Shown here one piece after another: positions 33,832 through 41,925 of a stretch of 64,000 nt of DNA; positions within the stretch are counted from its first letter, which is position 1, and each line of letters begins with the position of its first letter. The DNA is from Pandoraea eparura (lineage in GTDB: Bacteria > Pseudomonadota > Gammaproteobacteria > Burkholderiales > Burkholderiaceae): contig NZ_CABPSH010000017.1 of assembly GCF_902459725.1 (NCBI RefSeq), positions 1-64,000 of the forward strand. Direction: 5' to 3'. The translations under genes and the position numbers were made by a program. The notes beneath the pieces were generated by a model, which was not told the origin of the DNA, did not search any database, and was given only the letters and a program-made list of their open reading frames with translations.

Positions 33832-34590
33832 ATGACACGCAAGATCGTTCTTATCACCGGTGGCAGCCGCGGCCTGGGCCGCGCGTCGGCGCTCGCGGCC
33901 GCACGTCGCGGCATCGATGTCATCCTCACCTATCGCAGCCAGCACGCGGAAGCGGACGCGGTCGTGTCCGAAATCGGCAAGCTGGGCGCCAACGCCGTTG
34001 CCTTGCCGCTCGACGTGTCGCAGGCGTCGCAGTTCGGCCCGTTCGCCGCGCAGATCACGCGCGTGCTCCGTGACGTCTGGCAGCGCGACACGTTCGACTT
34101 CCTCGTCAACAACGCTGGAACAGGCTTGCATGCACCCTTCGCCGAGACGACCGAAGCGCAGTTCGACGAACTCGTTCGCCTGCATTTAAAGGGGCCGTAT
34201 TTCCTGACACAGACCTTGCTGCCGCTGATCGCCGACGGCGGGCGCATCCTGAACGTCTCGAGCGGTCTGGCGCGCTTCTCGCTGCCGGGGGCGTCAGCCT
34301 ACGCGATGATGAAGGGCGGTATCGAGGTGTTCTCGCGCTATCTGGCGAAGGAGTTGGGCGCGCGCGGCATTCGGGCCAATACGGTAGCGCCGGGCGCCAT
34401 CGCGACGGACTTCAACGGCGGCACGGTGCGCGACAACCAGGGCGTCAATCAGATGATCGCGGCGAACACCGCACTGGGCCGCGTGGGCGAGGCCGACGAC
34501 ATTGGCGGTATGGTGGCGGCGCTGCTGGCCGACGAGACGGGCTGGATCAATGCGCAGCGCATCGAGGCGTCGGGCGGCATGTTCGTCTGA
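33832..34590 (+). CDS. Short-chain dehydrogenase/reductase (3-oxoacyl-reductase-like)
   Basis: 252 residues with CAGGAG upstream. The cofactor loop TGGSRGLG (about residues 9-16) with basic residues nearby suggests NADP(H). NNAG (about 93-96) and the catalytic Ser (VSSG) and YAMMK Tyr-Lys pair are present. FabG-like SDRs reduce carbonyl groups to alcohols; the substrate is unknown. It is divergent from a LysR regulator that probably controls it. Confidence 0.9.
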   Translation: MTRKIVLITGGSRGLGRASALAAARRGIDVILTYRSQHAEADAVVSEIGKLGANAVALPLDVSQASQFGPFAAQITRVLRDVWQRDTFDFLVNNAGTGLHAPFAETTEAQFDELVRLHLKGPYFLTQTLLPLIADGGRILNVSSGLARFSLPGASAYAMMKGGIEVFSRYLAKELGARGIRANTVAPGAIATDFNGGTVRDNQGVNQMIAANTALGRVGEADDIGGMVAALLADETGWINAQRIEASGGMFV

Positions 34591-34650
34591 CCGTCTCAGC
34601 GCCGCCTCAGTGCCGGCTCAGTTCCGCCTCAGCGAGGCCTGCGCGCAGCC

Positions 34651-35607
34651 TCAGTGAGCGGGGCGGCGTGAGCGCATCGCACCGGACCACGCCACGGCGC
34701 CGACGATGCACACGCCGCCCACGGTCATCTTGAGCGTGGGCGACATGCCGAACAGCGCCCATGCGAAGGCGATGGCGTAGACGGGTTCGAGGGCGATGAC
34801 CACCGCCGCCCGACTGGCCTTGACCGTGCGCAGCGCGTGGATGAACAGCGTATAGGCGAGGGCGGTGCACACCACGCCGAGGCACGCCAGCCATCCCCAT
34901 TGCGCGGCCGGGAGCGACAGCGCCTCGCGCCAGGCGAACGGGCCGAGCACGAGCAGGATGCCGAAGCATTGCCACCAACTGGCCTGCAGTGGCAACGCCC
35001 GCGCGCCCAGCACGCGATTGGACAAGGCGATGACGGCATAGATGGCCCCGGAGAGCACCCCCCACGCCAGGCCGATGGTCGCCCCGGCGTGCCAGTCGAA
35101 CGCCGGGGTGACGAGCGCCAGTCCGACGCACACGAGCGCGATGACGCCCGCGTCGCCCAGGGTGGGCCGCTCGCGGCGCAACGGCCATTCGAGCAGGATC
35201 ACGAACGCCGGGAAGCAGGCGAAGCCGAGCGTGCCGACGGCAACGCCGCCCGCCTTGATCGCGAGGAAGAACGCCAGCCAGTGCACGGCGAGGAGTACGC
35301 CCGCCAGGATCAGCCGCAGCGCCGCAGTGGGCGAGAGTCCGCGCCACGGCGCACCGCCTGACACCCGCGCGGCGCCGCGCAGGCCCGTCAGGCCCGCGAG
35401 GGCAATGACGCTCAGCGCCAGCCACGAGAAGAGGCCGCGACCGAAGACGATCATGGTGCTGCTCGCGGCGATGTGCTCGCCGAACAGCGCCGAGGCGCCA
35501 AACAGCATGGCCGCGACATGCAGCGCGATCTGCGGGCCGGCCCCACCGCGCGGCGGCTGGGCGACGGTAGATGCCGTGGGTGTGCCGGTGGTGGTGGCCT
35601 CAGGCAT
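34651..35607 (-). CDS. EamA/DMT-family transporter
   Basis: 318 residues with ten hydrophobic helices arranged as two EamA repeats (about residues 30-160 and 170-310). Typical features are GVLLAVHWLAFFLAIK and ALEPVYAIAFAWALFG. The start codon lies 8 bp inside the upstream regulator gene's end, so the two are cotranscribed. Members export amino acids or metabolites; the Lrp-type partner supports an amino acid or related compound. Confidence 0.9.
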   Translation of the reverse strand: MPEATTTGTPTASTVAQPPRGGAGPQIALHVAAMLFGASALFGEHIAASSTMIVFGRGLFSWLALSVIALAGLTGLRGAARVSGGAPWRGLSPTAALRLILAGVLLAVHWLAFFLAIKAGGVAVGTLGFACFPAFVILLEWPLRRERPTLGDAGVIALVCVGLALVTPAFDWHAGATIGLAWGVLSGAIYAVIALSNRVLGARALPLQASWWQCFGILLVLGPFAWREALSLPAAQWGWLACLGVVCTALAYTLFIHALRTVKASRAAVVIALEPVYAIAFAWALFGMSPTLKMTVGGVCIVGAVAWSGAMRSRRPAH

Positions 35608-36079
35608 CGCTGGTGCGCTCGGGCACCGGGACGGCCGTGGTGTACAGGACCTGCTTGAGCGCGAAGCTCGAGCGGATGTTGCGAATGCCCGGAATGCGCG
35701 ACAGCCGATCGGTAATGAGCGTTTCGTAGGCGCTCATGTCGCTGACCATCACGCGCAGCAGATAATCGGCGTCGCCCGACATCAGGTAGCACTCCATGAC
35801 GTTCGGCAACGCGGTGACGGCCGCCTCGAAGGCGTCCAGGCCGTCGCGATTCTGGTTTTCGAGCGTGACGTGAATGAACACGTTGATGTGCAACCCGAGC
35901 CGGGACGGATCGAGCAGCGTGACGCGCTGGCGAATGTAACCCGCCGCTTCGAGCGCCTTCACGCGTGCCAGACACGGCGACGGCGAGAGGTTCACGCGCG
36001 AGGCGAGTTCTACGTTGGTGAGGCGGGCGTCGGCTTGCAGCTCCCGCAGAATCTTCAGATCAATGGCGTCGAGGTCCAT
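35600..36079 (-). CDS. Lrp/AsnC-family regulator
   Basis: 159 residues from the ATG at 36079; a GTG at 36091 would add four. The helix-turn-helix is RLTNVELASRVNLSPSPCLARV (about residues 19-40), followed by the RAM domain (VFIHVTLENQ and MSGDADYLLRVMV), which binds amino acids. Its stop codon overlaps the EamA gene start by 8 bp, so the regulator and its likely target transporter form one unit. Confidence 0.92.
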   Translation of the reverse strand: MDLDAIDLKILRELQADARLTNVELASRVNLSPSPCLARVKALEAAGYIRQRVTLLDPSRLGLHINVFIHVTLENQNRDGLDAFEAAVTALPNVMECYLMSGDADYLLRVMVSDMSAYETLITDRLSRIPGIRNIRSSFALKQVLYTTAVPVPERTSDA

Positions 36080-36319
36080 ACCACATTGCACGCGCGCCCC
36101 GGATGAGGGTCGGCGTTCCAGTCGATTAGCCGCTCGGTCGGCGACAGTGCCGCAATACTAGCCTATTTGACACGGTTTCCGATGCGCCGGTCAGGCCACC
36201 GCCCCGAAACCATCGTCGCGGCAACGGTCCGGCGGTGTCGTTCGCCAACATTCCTTTCATGTAAGGGATGGAAATGTTGTATTTCCGTGTTGTCCCGCGA
36301 CGCCGATCTTCAACACTTG

Positions 36320-36347
36320 TTGACGATACGTGAACGTTTGTTAATAT
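36320..36347 (+). promoter_or_regulatory. Sigma-70-like promoter of the TonB receptor gene
   Basis: TTGACG (36320-36325) and TAATAT (36342-36347) are 16 bp apart. The Fur-type dyad begins 12 bp after the -10 element, a position where a bound Fur would block initiation. Confidence 0.55.
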
Positions 36348-36358
36348 TCCAATCTTTG

Positions 36359-36383
36359 AATGAGAATGTTAACGATTCTCATT
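36359..36383. promoter_or_regulatory. Fur box (perfect 9-bp dyad)
   Basis: AATGAGAAT, a 7-bp centre GTTAACG, then ATTCTCATT: a perfect inverted repeat that closely matches the Fur consensus built of GATAAT/NATWAT hexamers. It lies 39 bp before the receptor ATG, in an AT-rich part of the 343-bp region 36080-36422. Expression should therefore rise under iron limitation. Confidence 0.8.
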
Positions 36384-36422
36384 AATTATAAATATTTCAA
36401 ATCGTCACTCGGGAATTCCAGC

Positions 36423-38651
36423 ATGACTTTCGCTTACCACCACTGCGCCTCGGGGGAGGCGGGCCGCACCGCTACGGGCAACGTCGTCGTTCCCCGTAGC
36501 CGTCTGGCGCCGCTCGCGCTGGCCGCACTCCTTGCCTTTGCCGCCGCACCGGCCATTGCCCAATCGATGGCGGCCACGTCCGCGGATGGCACGACAACCG
36601 ACACCGCTGCACAAGCCACGCTCCAGGCCACGACGGTGACCGGCTCGGCGCTGCGAGAAACGCCGCAGAACCTCAAGCAGTCGGTGCAATCCGGCGCATT
36701 GGGCTCGCGCAGCCAGCTCGATACGCCGTTCTCGACGACGGTGGTCAGTCAGGAGCAGCTCGAACAACGCCAACCCGCCAAACTCGGGGACGTGTTCTCG
36801 ACCGATGCTGCCGTGACCGACGGCAGCAACGCTTTCGACGCCTGGGCCGGCTATATCTACGTGCGCGGCATGCCGATCGACTGGCAATCCGGCTTCAAGC
36901 TCGATGGCATGCCCGTGATGACCTACGGCGTGACGATGCCTTACGAGCAGTTCGACCGCGTGGAACTGCTCAAGGGGTTGTCCGGTTTCATGTACGGCTT
37001 CGTGGCACCGGGCGGCGTGGTGAACTACGTGACGAAGAAGCCGACGGACGAGCGCATCGCCAGCGTCGACGTGGGCTTTCATTCCGAGGGCATCTGGCGC
37101 GAGCACGTCGATCTGGGCGGCCGTGCCGGGCCGAACGACATGTTCGGTGCGCGCCTGAACTACACGCATGAGGAGGGGCGCACCTATTCGGACGGCAATC
37201 TGAACCGCGATACGGTGTCGCTCGCGCTCGACGCCCGCCTCACCCCCGACCTTACGTGGAATTTCGGCGCCATGTATCAGGACCGTCGGGCGACGGGCAC
37301 AACGCCTTCGCTCTCGACGGCCGCCTTCCAGGGCCATCAGTTGCCGGGGCCGATCAACGTGTCGAGCGCGAATCTTCAGACGCAGGCCACGCATCTGAAC
37401 ACCATCACGCAGTTCTACACGACCGGTTTGCAGTATCAGGTGAATCCGGACTGGAAGGTTTCGGCCAACTTCGCCTACAACAAGTCGACGCGCGACCGTA
37501 ACGAAGCCACGCTTTACTTGCTCAACGGCGCGGGCGACTTCCGAGGCCTGAACGATCTGGGCGACGAGATCAACACCTTCCACGCGTGGCAGGTGACGGC
37601 TGAGGGCAAGGTTCGCACTGGGCCACTGGCCCATCAACTGACGTTCGGCTACGCCTCGCAGTATCAGACGAACGACTACGCGTATCTGTACAGCCCGGTC
37701 ACCGCCAACGCGTACGTTCCGTTCTCGACGTACTCGGGCAATCTGTACCAGGGCGCGTCGTATCAGTTCTTCGGCGACGGCTCGACGCTCCAGGCCCAAC
37801 GCTCCAGCGCCATCGAGCAACGCTCGGTCTTCGCGTCGGACACCGTGCAGATCACGGACCGTCTGTCGGTGCTCGGCGGCGTGCGTTTCACGAACTACGA
37901 CCAGACGAACGCGCAGGGGATCTCGACCTACTCGACGAACGGCGTGTTCACCCCGACGCTCGCCGTCATGTACAAGCTTGCGGCGAACACGACGGCGTAC
38001 GCGAGCTATGTGGAAGCGCTCGAGGCTGGCGAAGTGGTGGGGACGACCTACGCCAACGCGGGCGCGGTGCTCAATCCGTTCAAGAGCCGTCAGTACGAGG
38101 TTGGCGTGAAGACGGAGCAGGCCACCTGGAGCACGACGGCGGCGCTCTTCCGTATCGAGCGTGGTGCCGTATATACGAACAGCGCCAACGCGCGCGTGTC
38201 GGACGGCCAGTCGATCTACCAGGGGATGGAGCTGGCGGGCTCGGTGAAGCTCGGGCCGAGGTGGACGCTCGGTGCCAGTGCCATGGCGCTCGATAGCTGG
38301 TATGCGCGAACCAATGGCTTCGATGGCAATCGGGTGGGCGGCGCACCGCGCTTCGTGCTCTCGGGCAACATCGAGTACAAGGTGCCATACGTGCCGGGAC
38401 TGTCGGTCGGGGGCGACATCCGCTACAACGGCCGCACGGCGCTCAATCCGCAGAACTCGCTGAGCGTCTCGGGCTACACGTTGATCAACCTTGGTGCGAC
38501 CTACCGCACGCGCGTCGCCGGCAAGGATGTGACGCTGCGCGCGGCCGTGAGCAACCTGACCAACCGCAAGTACTGGGAATATCAGTACGACAACTACATC
38601 AAGCCGGCCGACCCGCGCATGATCAGCCTGAACGCGAAGATCGACTTCTGA
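36423..38651 (+). CDS. TonB-dependent siderophore receptor
   Basis: 742 residues from the ATG at 36423. A signal peptide ends near residue 47 (APAIAQ). The plug domain (about residues 80-210) starts with FSTTVVSQEQLEQRQ and contains IYVRGMPIDWQSGFKLDGMP and VELLKGLSGFMYG. The remainder is a beta-barrel that ends in the conserved outer-membrane Phe (SLNAKIDF). A candidate TonB box is LQATTVTG near residue 70. It takes up a ferric siderophore; none of the neighbours make or process siderophores, so the ligand is probably foreign or made elsewhere. An in-frame ATG at 36360 lies in the Fur box and is unlikely to be the start. Confidence 0.92.
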   Translation: MTFAYHHCASGEAGRTATGNVVVPRSRLAPLALAALLAFAAAPAIAQSMAATSADGTTTDTAAQATLQATTVTGSALRETPQNLKQSVQSGALGSRSQLDTPFSTTVVSQEQLEQRQPAKLGDVFSTDAAVTDGSNAFDAWAGYIYVRGMPIDWQSGFKLDGMPVMTYGVTMPYEQFDRVELLKGLSGFMYGFVAPGGVVNYVTKKPTDERIASVDVGFHSEGIWREHVDLGGRAGPNDMFGARLNYTHEEGRTYSDGNLNRDTVSLALDARLTPDLTWNFGAMYQDRRATGTTPSLSTAAFQGHQLPGPINVSSANLQTQATHLNTITQFYTTGLQYQVNPDWKVSANFAYNKSTRDRNEATLYLLNGAGDFRGLNDLGDEINTFHAWQVTAEGKVRTGPLAHQLTFGYASQYQTNDYAYLYSPVTANAYVPFSTYSGNLYQGASYQFFGDGSTLQAQRSSAIEQRSVFASDTVQITDRLSVLGGVRFTNYDQTNAQGISTYSTNGVFTPTLAVMYKLAANTTAYASYVEALEAGEVVGTTYANAGAVLNPFKSRQYEVGVKTEQATWSTTAALFRIERGAVYTNSANARVSDGQSIYQGMELAGSVKLGPRWTLGASAMALDSWYARTNGFDGNRVGGAPRFVLSGNIEYKVPYVPGLSVGGDIRYNGRTALNPQNSLSVSGYTLINLGATYRTRVAGKDVTLRAAVSNLTNRKYWEYQYDNYIKPADPRMISLNAKIDF

Positions 38652-38680
38652 GCGACGTCCGGCGTCAGGCGGCACGCGTC

Positions 38681-38834
38681 CGGCACCGGGCACCGGGCAT
38701 CTGGCCTCAGGCATCGGGCATCGGGCATCGGGCCTCAGGCATCAGGCATCAGGCATCAGGCATCAGGCATCAGGCATCAGGCATCGGGCATCGGGCATCG
38801 GGCATCGGGCATCAGGCATCGGGCATCAGGCATC
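38681..38834. repeat. Heptamer array, 22 units (GGCATCR-like)
   Basis: Twenty-two consecutive 7-bp units, mostly AGGCATC or GGGCATC, with CGGCACC, GGGCACC and TGGCCTC variants at the left end. It lies 29 bp after the TonB receptor stop and 23 bp before the hairpin terminator. The region 38652-39013 otherwise contains only the terminator and the TetR promoter. Confidence 0.97.
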
Positions 38835-38857
38835 AGGCGATATCCGGCACGTCACGG

Positions 38858-38888
38858 AAACAGCGGCTCGCGAGATCCGCTGTTTTTT
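38858..38888 (+). terminator. Rho-independent terminator of the TonB receptor gene
   Basis: AAACAGCGG (38858-38866) pairs with CCGCTGTTT (38877-38885) over a 10-nt loop, followed by TTT. The repeat array lies between the gene and this terminator. Confidence 0.88.
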
Positions 38889-38977
38889 GTCTGGGCGTCA
38901 CGCGCGGCAGGGGGGGAGGCGATGCGCCAGCTATGATCCTCATTGAAAGAATCCATCGAGCGATCCGACGAAATGCC

Positions 38978-39006
38978 TTGACTATCTATCTACTGATAGA
39001 TAAGAT
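38978..39006 (+). promoter_or_regulatory. Promoter with embedded TetR operator
   Basis: TTGACT (38978-38983) and TAAGAT (39001-39006) are 17 bp apart, a canonical spacing. The palindrome TATCTATC-TACT-GATAGATA (38983-39002) fills the spacer and touches both elements. The predicted start of transcription falls at or next to the ATG at 39014, so the mRNA may be leaderless. Confidence 0.65.
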
Positions 39007-39013
39007 TCGGTCC

Positions 39014-39598
39014 ATGAATCGCACAAAGACCTCGCCAACGACACCGACCGTCAAGGAACAACTGCTCGACCATGCGCAGCGGTTTTTGATGACGCGAGGG
39101 TATAACGGTTTCAGCTATCGGGATCTGGCCGAGCAGGTCGGGGTCAAGACGTCGAGCATTCACTATTACTTCCCGGCCAAGGAAGATCTCGTGCTCGAAG
39201 CGATCAAGGCCTACGACGCGTTGATCAAGGAAGGGCTCGCCGGTATCGACGAGGCGCTGCCGGCTGCGCAGAAACTGGCGCTGTATGCGCGAGGGTTCGG
39301 GCGCATTGCGGCCGATGGGCATCGGATATGTCTGTGCGGCATGTTGGCGGCCGATATCGAGACGCTGCCGGAGACGGTTCGCGTAGCGGTCCAGCGGTTT
39401 TTCGCCTACCACGAAGGGTGGCTGGCACGTGTGTTGGTGCAGGGCGTGACGGAAGGTTCGCTAACGGTGACGTCTTCGCCCGACGCCACGGCCCGTGCGC
39501 TGTTTGCGGGGTTTCAGGGGAGCGTGATGGCTTCTCGATTGTTCCAGGCACCGACACGCCTGGAAGAGGTGGTGGCGTCGGTTTGCGGCGTCGCTTGA
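39014..39598 (+). CDS. TetR-family regulator, probably autoregulated
   Basis: 194 residues from the ATG at 39014. No ribosome site precedes it, in line with a leaderless transcript. The DNA-binding region GFSYRDLAEQVGVKTSSIHYYF (about residues 35-56) is the AcuR/NemR-like type. A Cys pair in RICLCGMLAADIE (near residue 105) could sense electrophiles or oxidants, as in NemR (inference). The Ohr peroxidase gene follows 135 bp downstream in the same direction with its own ribosome site, but whether it is a target is unknown. Confidence 0.86.
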   Translation: MNRTKTSPTTPTVKEQLLDHAQRFLMTRGYNGFSYRDLAEQVGVKTSSIHYYFPAKEDLVLEAIKAYDALIKEGLAGIDEALPAAQKLALYARGFGRIAADGHRICLCGMLAADIETLPETVRVAVQRFFAYHEGWLARVLVQGVTEGSLTVTSSPDATARALFAGFQGSVMASRLFQAPTRLEEVVASVCGVA

Positions 39599-39733
39599 GT
39601 GGGTGCTGACGCATATGCGCCAGCATACGAATGTCAGAAGGATCGTCCTGCGGGAAGGCAACACTGTGAGGGTGTGCCGAGCCGGGGCGATCGAAGTTCG
39701 CAAGTGAAATTCTCTACTTACCAGGAGTTCGTC

Positions 39734-40159
39734 ATGTCGATTGAAAAAGTGCTGTACACCGCCCATGCCACCGCCACCGGAGGCCGTGATGGCCGTGCCG
39801 TGTCGTCCGACGGGGTGCTCGACGTCAAGCTGGTGGTTCCCAAGGAAATGGGCGGCCCCGGCGTTGGCGGCACGAATCCGGAACAACTGTTTGCGGCCGG
39901 TTACTCGGCTTGCTTCCTGGGAGCGCTGAAGTTCGTCGCGGGCAAGGAAAAGATTGCGCTGCCCGCCGACACGAAGATCGACGGTAGCGTCGGCATCGGT
40001 CAGATCCCGACGGGCTTCGGCATTCAGGCCGAACTGAAGATCAGCGTGCCGGGCGTGGATCGCGCCACTGTCGAAGCGCTGGTGCAGAAGGCGCACATCG
40101 TGTGCCCGTACTCGAACGCCACGCGCGGCAACATCGACGTGACGCTGACGGTGGTCTGA
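39734..40159 (+). CDS. Organic hydroperoxide resistance protein (Ohr/OsmC family)
   Basis: 141 residues with CAGGAG upstream. The two catalytic cysteines are in YSACFLGAL (Cys60) and [13 protein letters not shown] (Cys124), the Ohr arrangement, with Glu50 in [12 protein letters not shown]. Ohr reduces organic and fatty-acid hydroperoxides with lipoylated partners. No MarR-type OhrR gene is adjacent; the TetR protein upstream may fill that role, which would be atypical. Confidence 0.92.
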   Translation: MSIEKVLYTAHATATGGRDGRAVSSDGVLDVKLVVPKEMGGPGVGGTNPEQLFAAGYSACFLGALKFVAGKEKIALPADTKIDGSVGIGQIPTGFGIQAELKISVPGVDRATVEALVQKAHIVCPYSNATRGNIDVTLTVV

Positions 40160-40221
40160 GGGCGTCGACCTCCCGGCCGCACGGGGGGAGAACCGTGAGA
40201 TAGCACCGCGCAGGATAAGAC

Positions 40222-40245
40222 AAGGGCAGCCCTCGGGCTGCCCTT
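40222..40245. terminator. Bidirectional hairpin terminator
   Basis: AAGGGCAGCC-CTCG-GGCTGCCCTT is a perfect 10-bp stem followed by GCTGTTTTGC. It lies between the convergent ohr and DUF1439 genes. Confidence 0.8.
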
Positions 40246-40277
40246 GCTGTTTTGCGACGCGCCGCACGCGTTGCCCG

Positions 40278-40922
40278 TCACTTCGTCTTGATTTCGACCT
40301 TGATGCCGTCGGGCAGCACGGTGATCGCGCCGGGTTCGACATCGCGTCCGCCGTAGCGCAACTGCTCGGGCTTGAATGTGTAGATCGGATACTGATTGAG
40401 CACCTGCTGGGCAAGCGAGCCGCCAATGGCCGTCAACTGCTGACTGTATGCCGGGGGCATGCCGTTGAGCTCCACATGCTCGACGCTCGGGTTGTCGAGC
40501 AGCACGGCCCGTTTGATCGGGTCGTATTTCAGTCCGCTCGACAGGCTCAGTACGCCGGCGAGTGGCTGGCCTTGCAACAGGACGTTCTGCAATTGCGCGT
40601 CGATCTGCGTCATGACGCGATTGGCCTGCGGATTGAAGCCGATTTTCGGATGCGTCAGCTCGACGGACAGCAGTTGGCCGTAGTTGAGCGTCGTCGGGAA
40701 GCGCTTGCCGACGGCGGCTTCGATATCCTGACGTGTCATCGTGTATTCGCCCGTCCAGATGTTGTACGCGGCGTGGGCCGGGCGCATGAACGGGGCGAGC
40801 GTCAGGCCGAGCACGCCAGCCGCCGCCAGACGCAAGGTGTCGCGGCGGGAGGTCACGAAAGCGGCCGGGGGATCGGCGAGATCGGTGCGTTCTGTGTGAT
40901 GGGACGGGCGATGCGCGTTCAT
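40278..40922 (-). CDS. DUF1439 family periplasmic protein
   Basis: 214 residues. A twin-arginine-like leader ([18 protein letters not shown]) is followed by AHA near residue 51, so the protein is exported, probably by Tat. The mature part ([34 protein letters not shown] and KVEIKTK) fits DUF1439, the YceB-like family that folds as a small lipid-binding-type domain. No lipobox is seen. A role in envelope maintenance is plausible but unproven. The SlyX gene lies upstream on the same strand after a gap. Confidence 0.82.
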   Translation of the reverse strand: MNAHRPSHHTERTDLADPPAAFVTSRRDTLRLAAAGVLGLTLAPFMRPAHAAYNIWTGEYTMTRQDIEAAVGKRFPTTLNYGQLLSVELTHPKIGFNPQANRVMTQIDAQLQNVLLQGQPLAGVLSLSSGLKYDPIKRAVLLDNPSVEHVELNGMPPAYSQQLTAIGGSLAQQVLNQYPIYTFKPEQLRYGGRDVEPGAITVLPDGIKVEIKTK

Positions 40923-41122
40923 GTTACGGAGATCCGAGGGACGGGCACGGTGTCGCCATGCCTGAATCGTCGATGGTGATGTGACCCGGACGACGCAGAA
41001 TCGTTCTGTGTACGAGGCAGGCCCCTGTGGGCCGCGTCAACAAGGGCTAGCGCGCGTTCGCTGTCGTACCGCGGTGGCGCAGGCTCGCCGGTTCGCTCTG
41101 GTTCAATTCGGTTCGATCCAGA

Positions 41123-41335
41123 TCAATAATGCGGCGGGATTTCGTGACGCGGGTTGCCATCATTCCCCCCTTGGCCGTGCGACTGCATCTGCTGGTACAG
41201 CGCCTTGATCTGTTTTTGCAGCAAATCGAGTTGCTGCTCCTGACGCGTGACAATGTCGTTGAGGGTTTCGAGCAGATCCTCCTGAAACGCCGCCTTGACT
41301 TCGAGTTCGACGACGCGTGCTTCCAACGATTCCAT
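41123..41335 (-). CDS. slyX: SlyX family protein
   Basis: 70 residues from the ATG at 41335, with GGAG 9-12 bp upstream. The protein is one long coiled coil (LEARVVELEVKAAFQEDLLE and the following heptads), ending in the conserved PPHY. SlyX proteins are short cytosolic coiled-coil proteins of unknown role. Confidence 0.85.
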   Translation of the reverse strand: MESLEARVVELEVKAAFQEDLLETLNDIVTRQEQQLDLLQKQIKALYQQMQSHGQGGNDGNPRHEIPPHY

Positions 41336-41437
41336 GAGCTTCTCCGGTAGACGCGGCATTGTAGGCTACCCGGCGATTCGCCAGAAGACACCGCCTGCGA
41401 CATGACGCATCCGAGGTGCGACGGGCATAATCGCACG

Positions 41438-41755
41438 ATGAAAACCTTCCTGCTGTATGTCGCCACGGCGGTGGCGGAAATCGTCGGCTGCTATTTACCC
41501 TGGTTATGGCTCAAGCACGGTCGCAGTGCATGGCTGCTCGTGCCGGGGGCGATGTCGCTCGCGCTTTTCGCGTGGTTGCTCACGCTGCATCCGTCGGCGG
41601 CCGGCCGCGTGTATGCGGCCTACGGCGGCGTTTATATCAGCGTGGCGATCGTATGGCTGTGGCTCGTGGACGGGATGCGTCCGACGCCATGGGACATCGC
41701 CGGCGTGGTCGTCGCGCTCGCGGGCATGAGCCTCATTGCCTTCCAGCCGCGCTAG
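41438..41755 (+). CDS. YnfA/UPF0060 family small membrane protein
   Basis: 105 residues with four transmembrane helices. [20 protein letters not shown] and [19 protein letters not shown] are characteristic of this family. It belongs to the small multidrug resistance-like fold; export of quaternary ammonium or similar cations has been proposed for relatives. It is divergent from slyX, 102 bp apart. Confidence 0.9.
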   Translation: MKTFLLYVATAVAEIVGCYLPWLWLKHGRSAWLLVPGAMSLALFAWLLTLHPSAAGRVYAAYGGVYISVAIVWLWLVDGMRPTPWDIAGVVVALAGMSLIAFQPR

Positions 41756-41820
41756 CGGATCGGGTCAGTTCAGCCGCTCCGGTCGCGCGAGTTGTCGCAG
41801 TCGCCCTCGCGACGACTGTC

Positions 41821-41883
41821 GGCTCAGTCGGCTCAGTCAGCTCAGTCAGCTCAGTCAGCTCAGTCAGCTCAGTCAGCTCAGTC
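41821..41883. repeat. 9-bp tandem repeat, seven units
   Basis: Two GGCTCAGTC units are followed by five AGCTCAGTC units, with no other change. The array is in the gap between ynfA and the convergent diguanylate cyclase gene (41756-41925). Confidence 0.97.
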
Positions 41884-41925
41884 GCGCGACTGGCACCCGT
41901 CGACCTGGTCGCGATTACCGGCGGT

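Noticed and set aside
36405-38714. A 769-codon open frame on the minus strand.
   Set aside because: It is antisense to the TonB receptor and reads as Arg/His/Val-rich low-complexity sequence.
38681-38834. Possible CRISPR array, as short units recur many times.
   Set aside because: Units are contiguous heptamers without spacers, and no cas genes are present. It is a simple tandem repeat.
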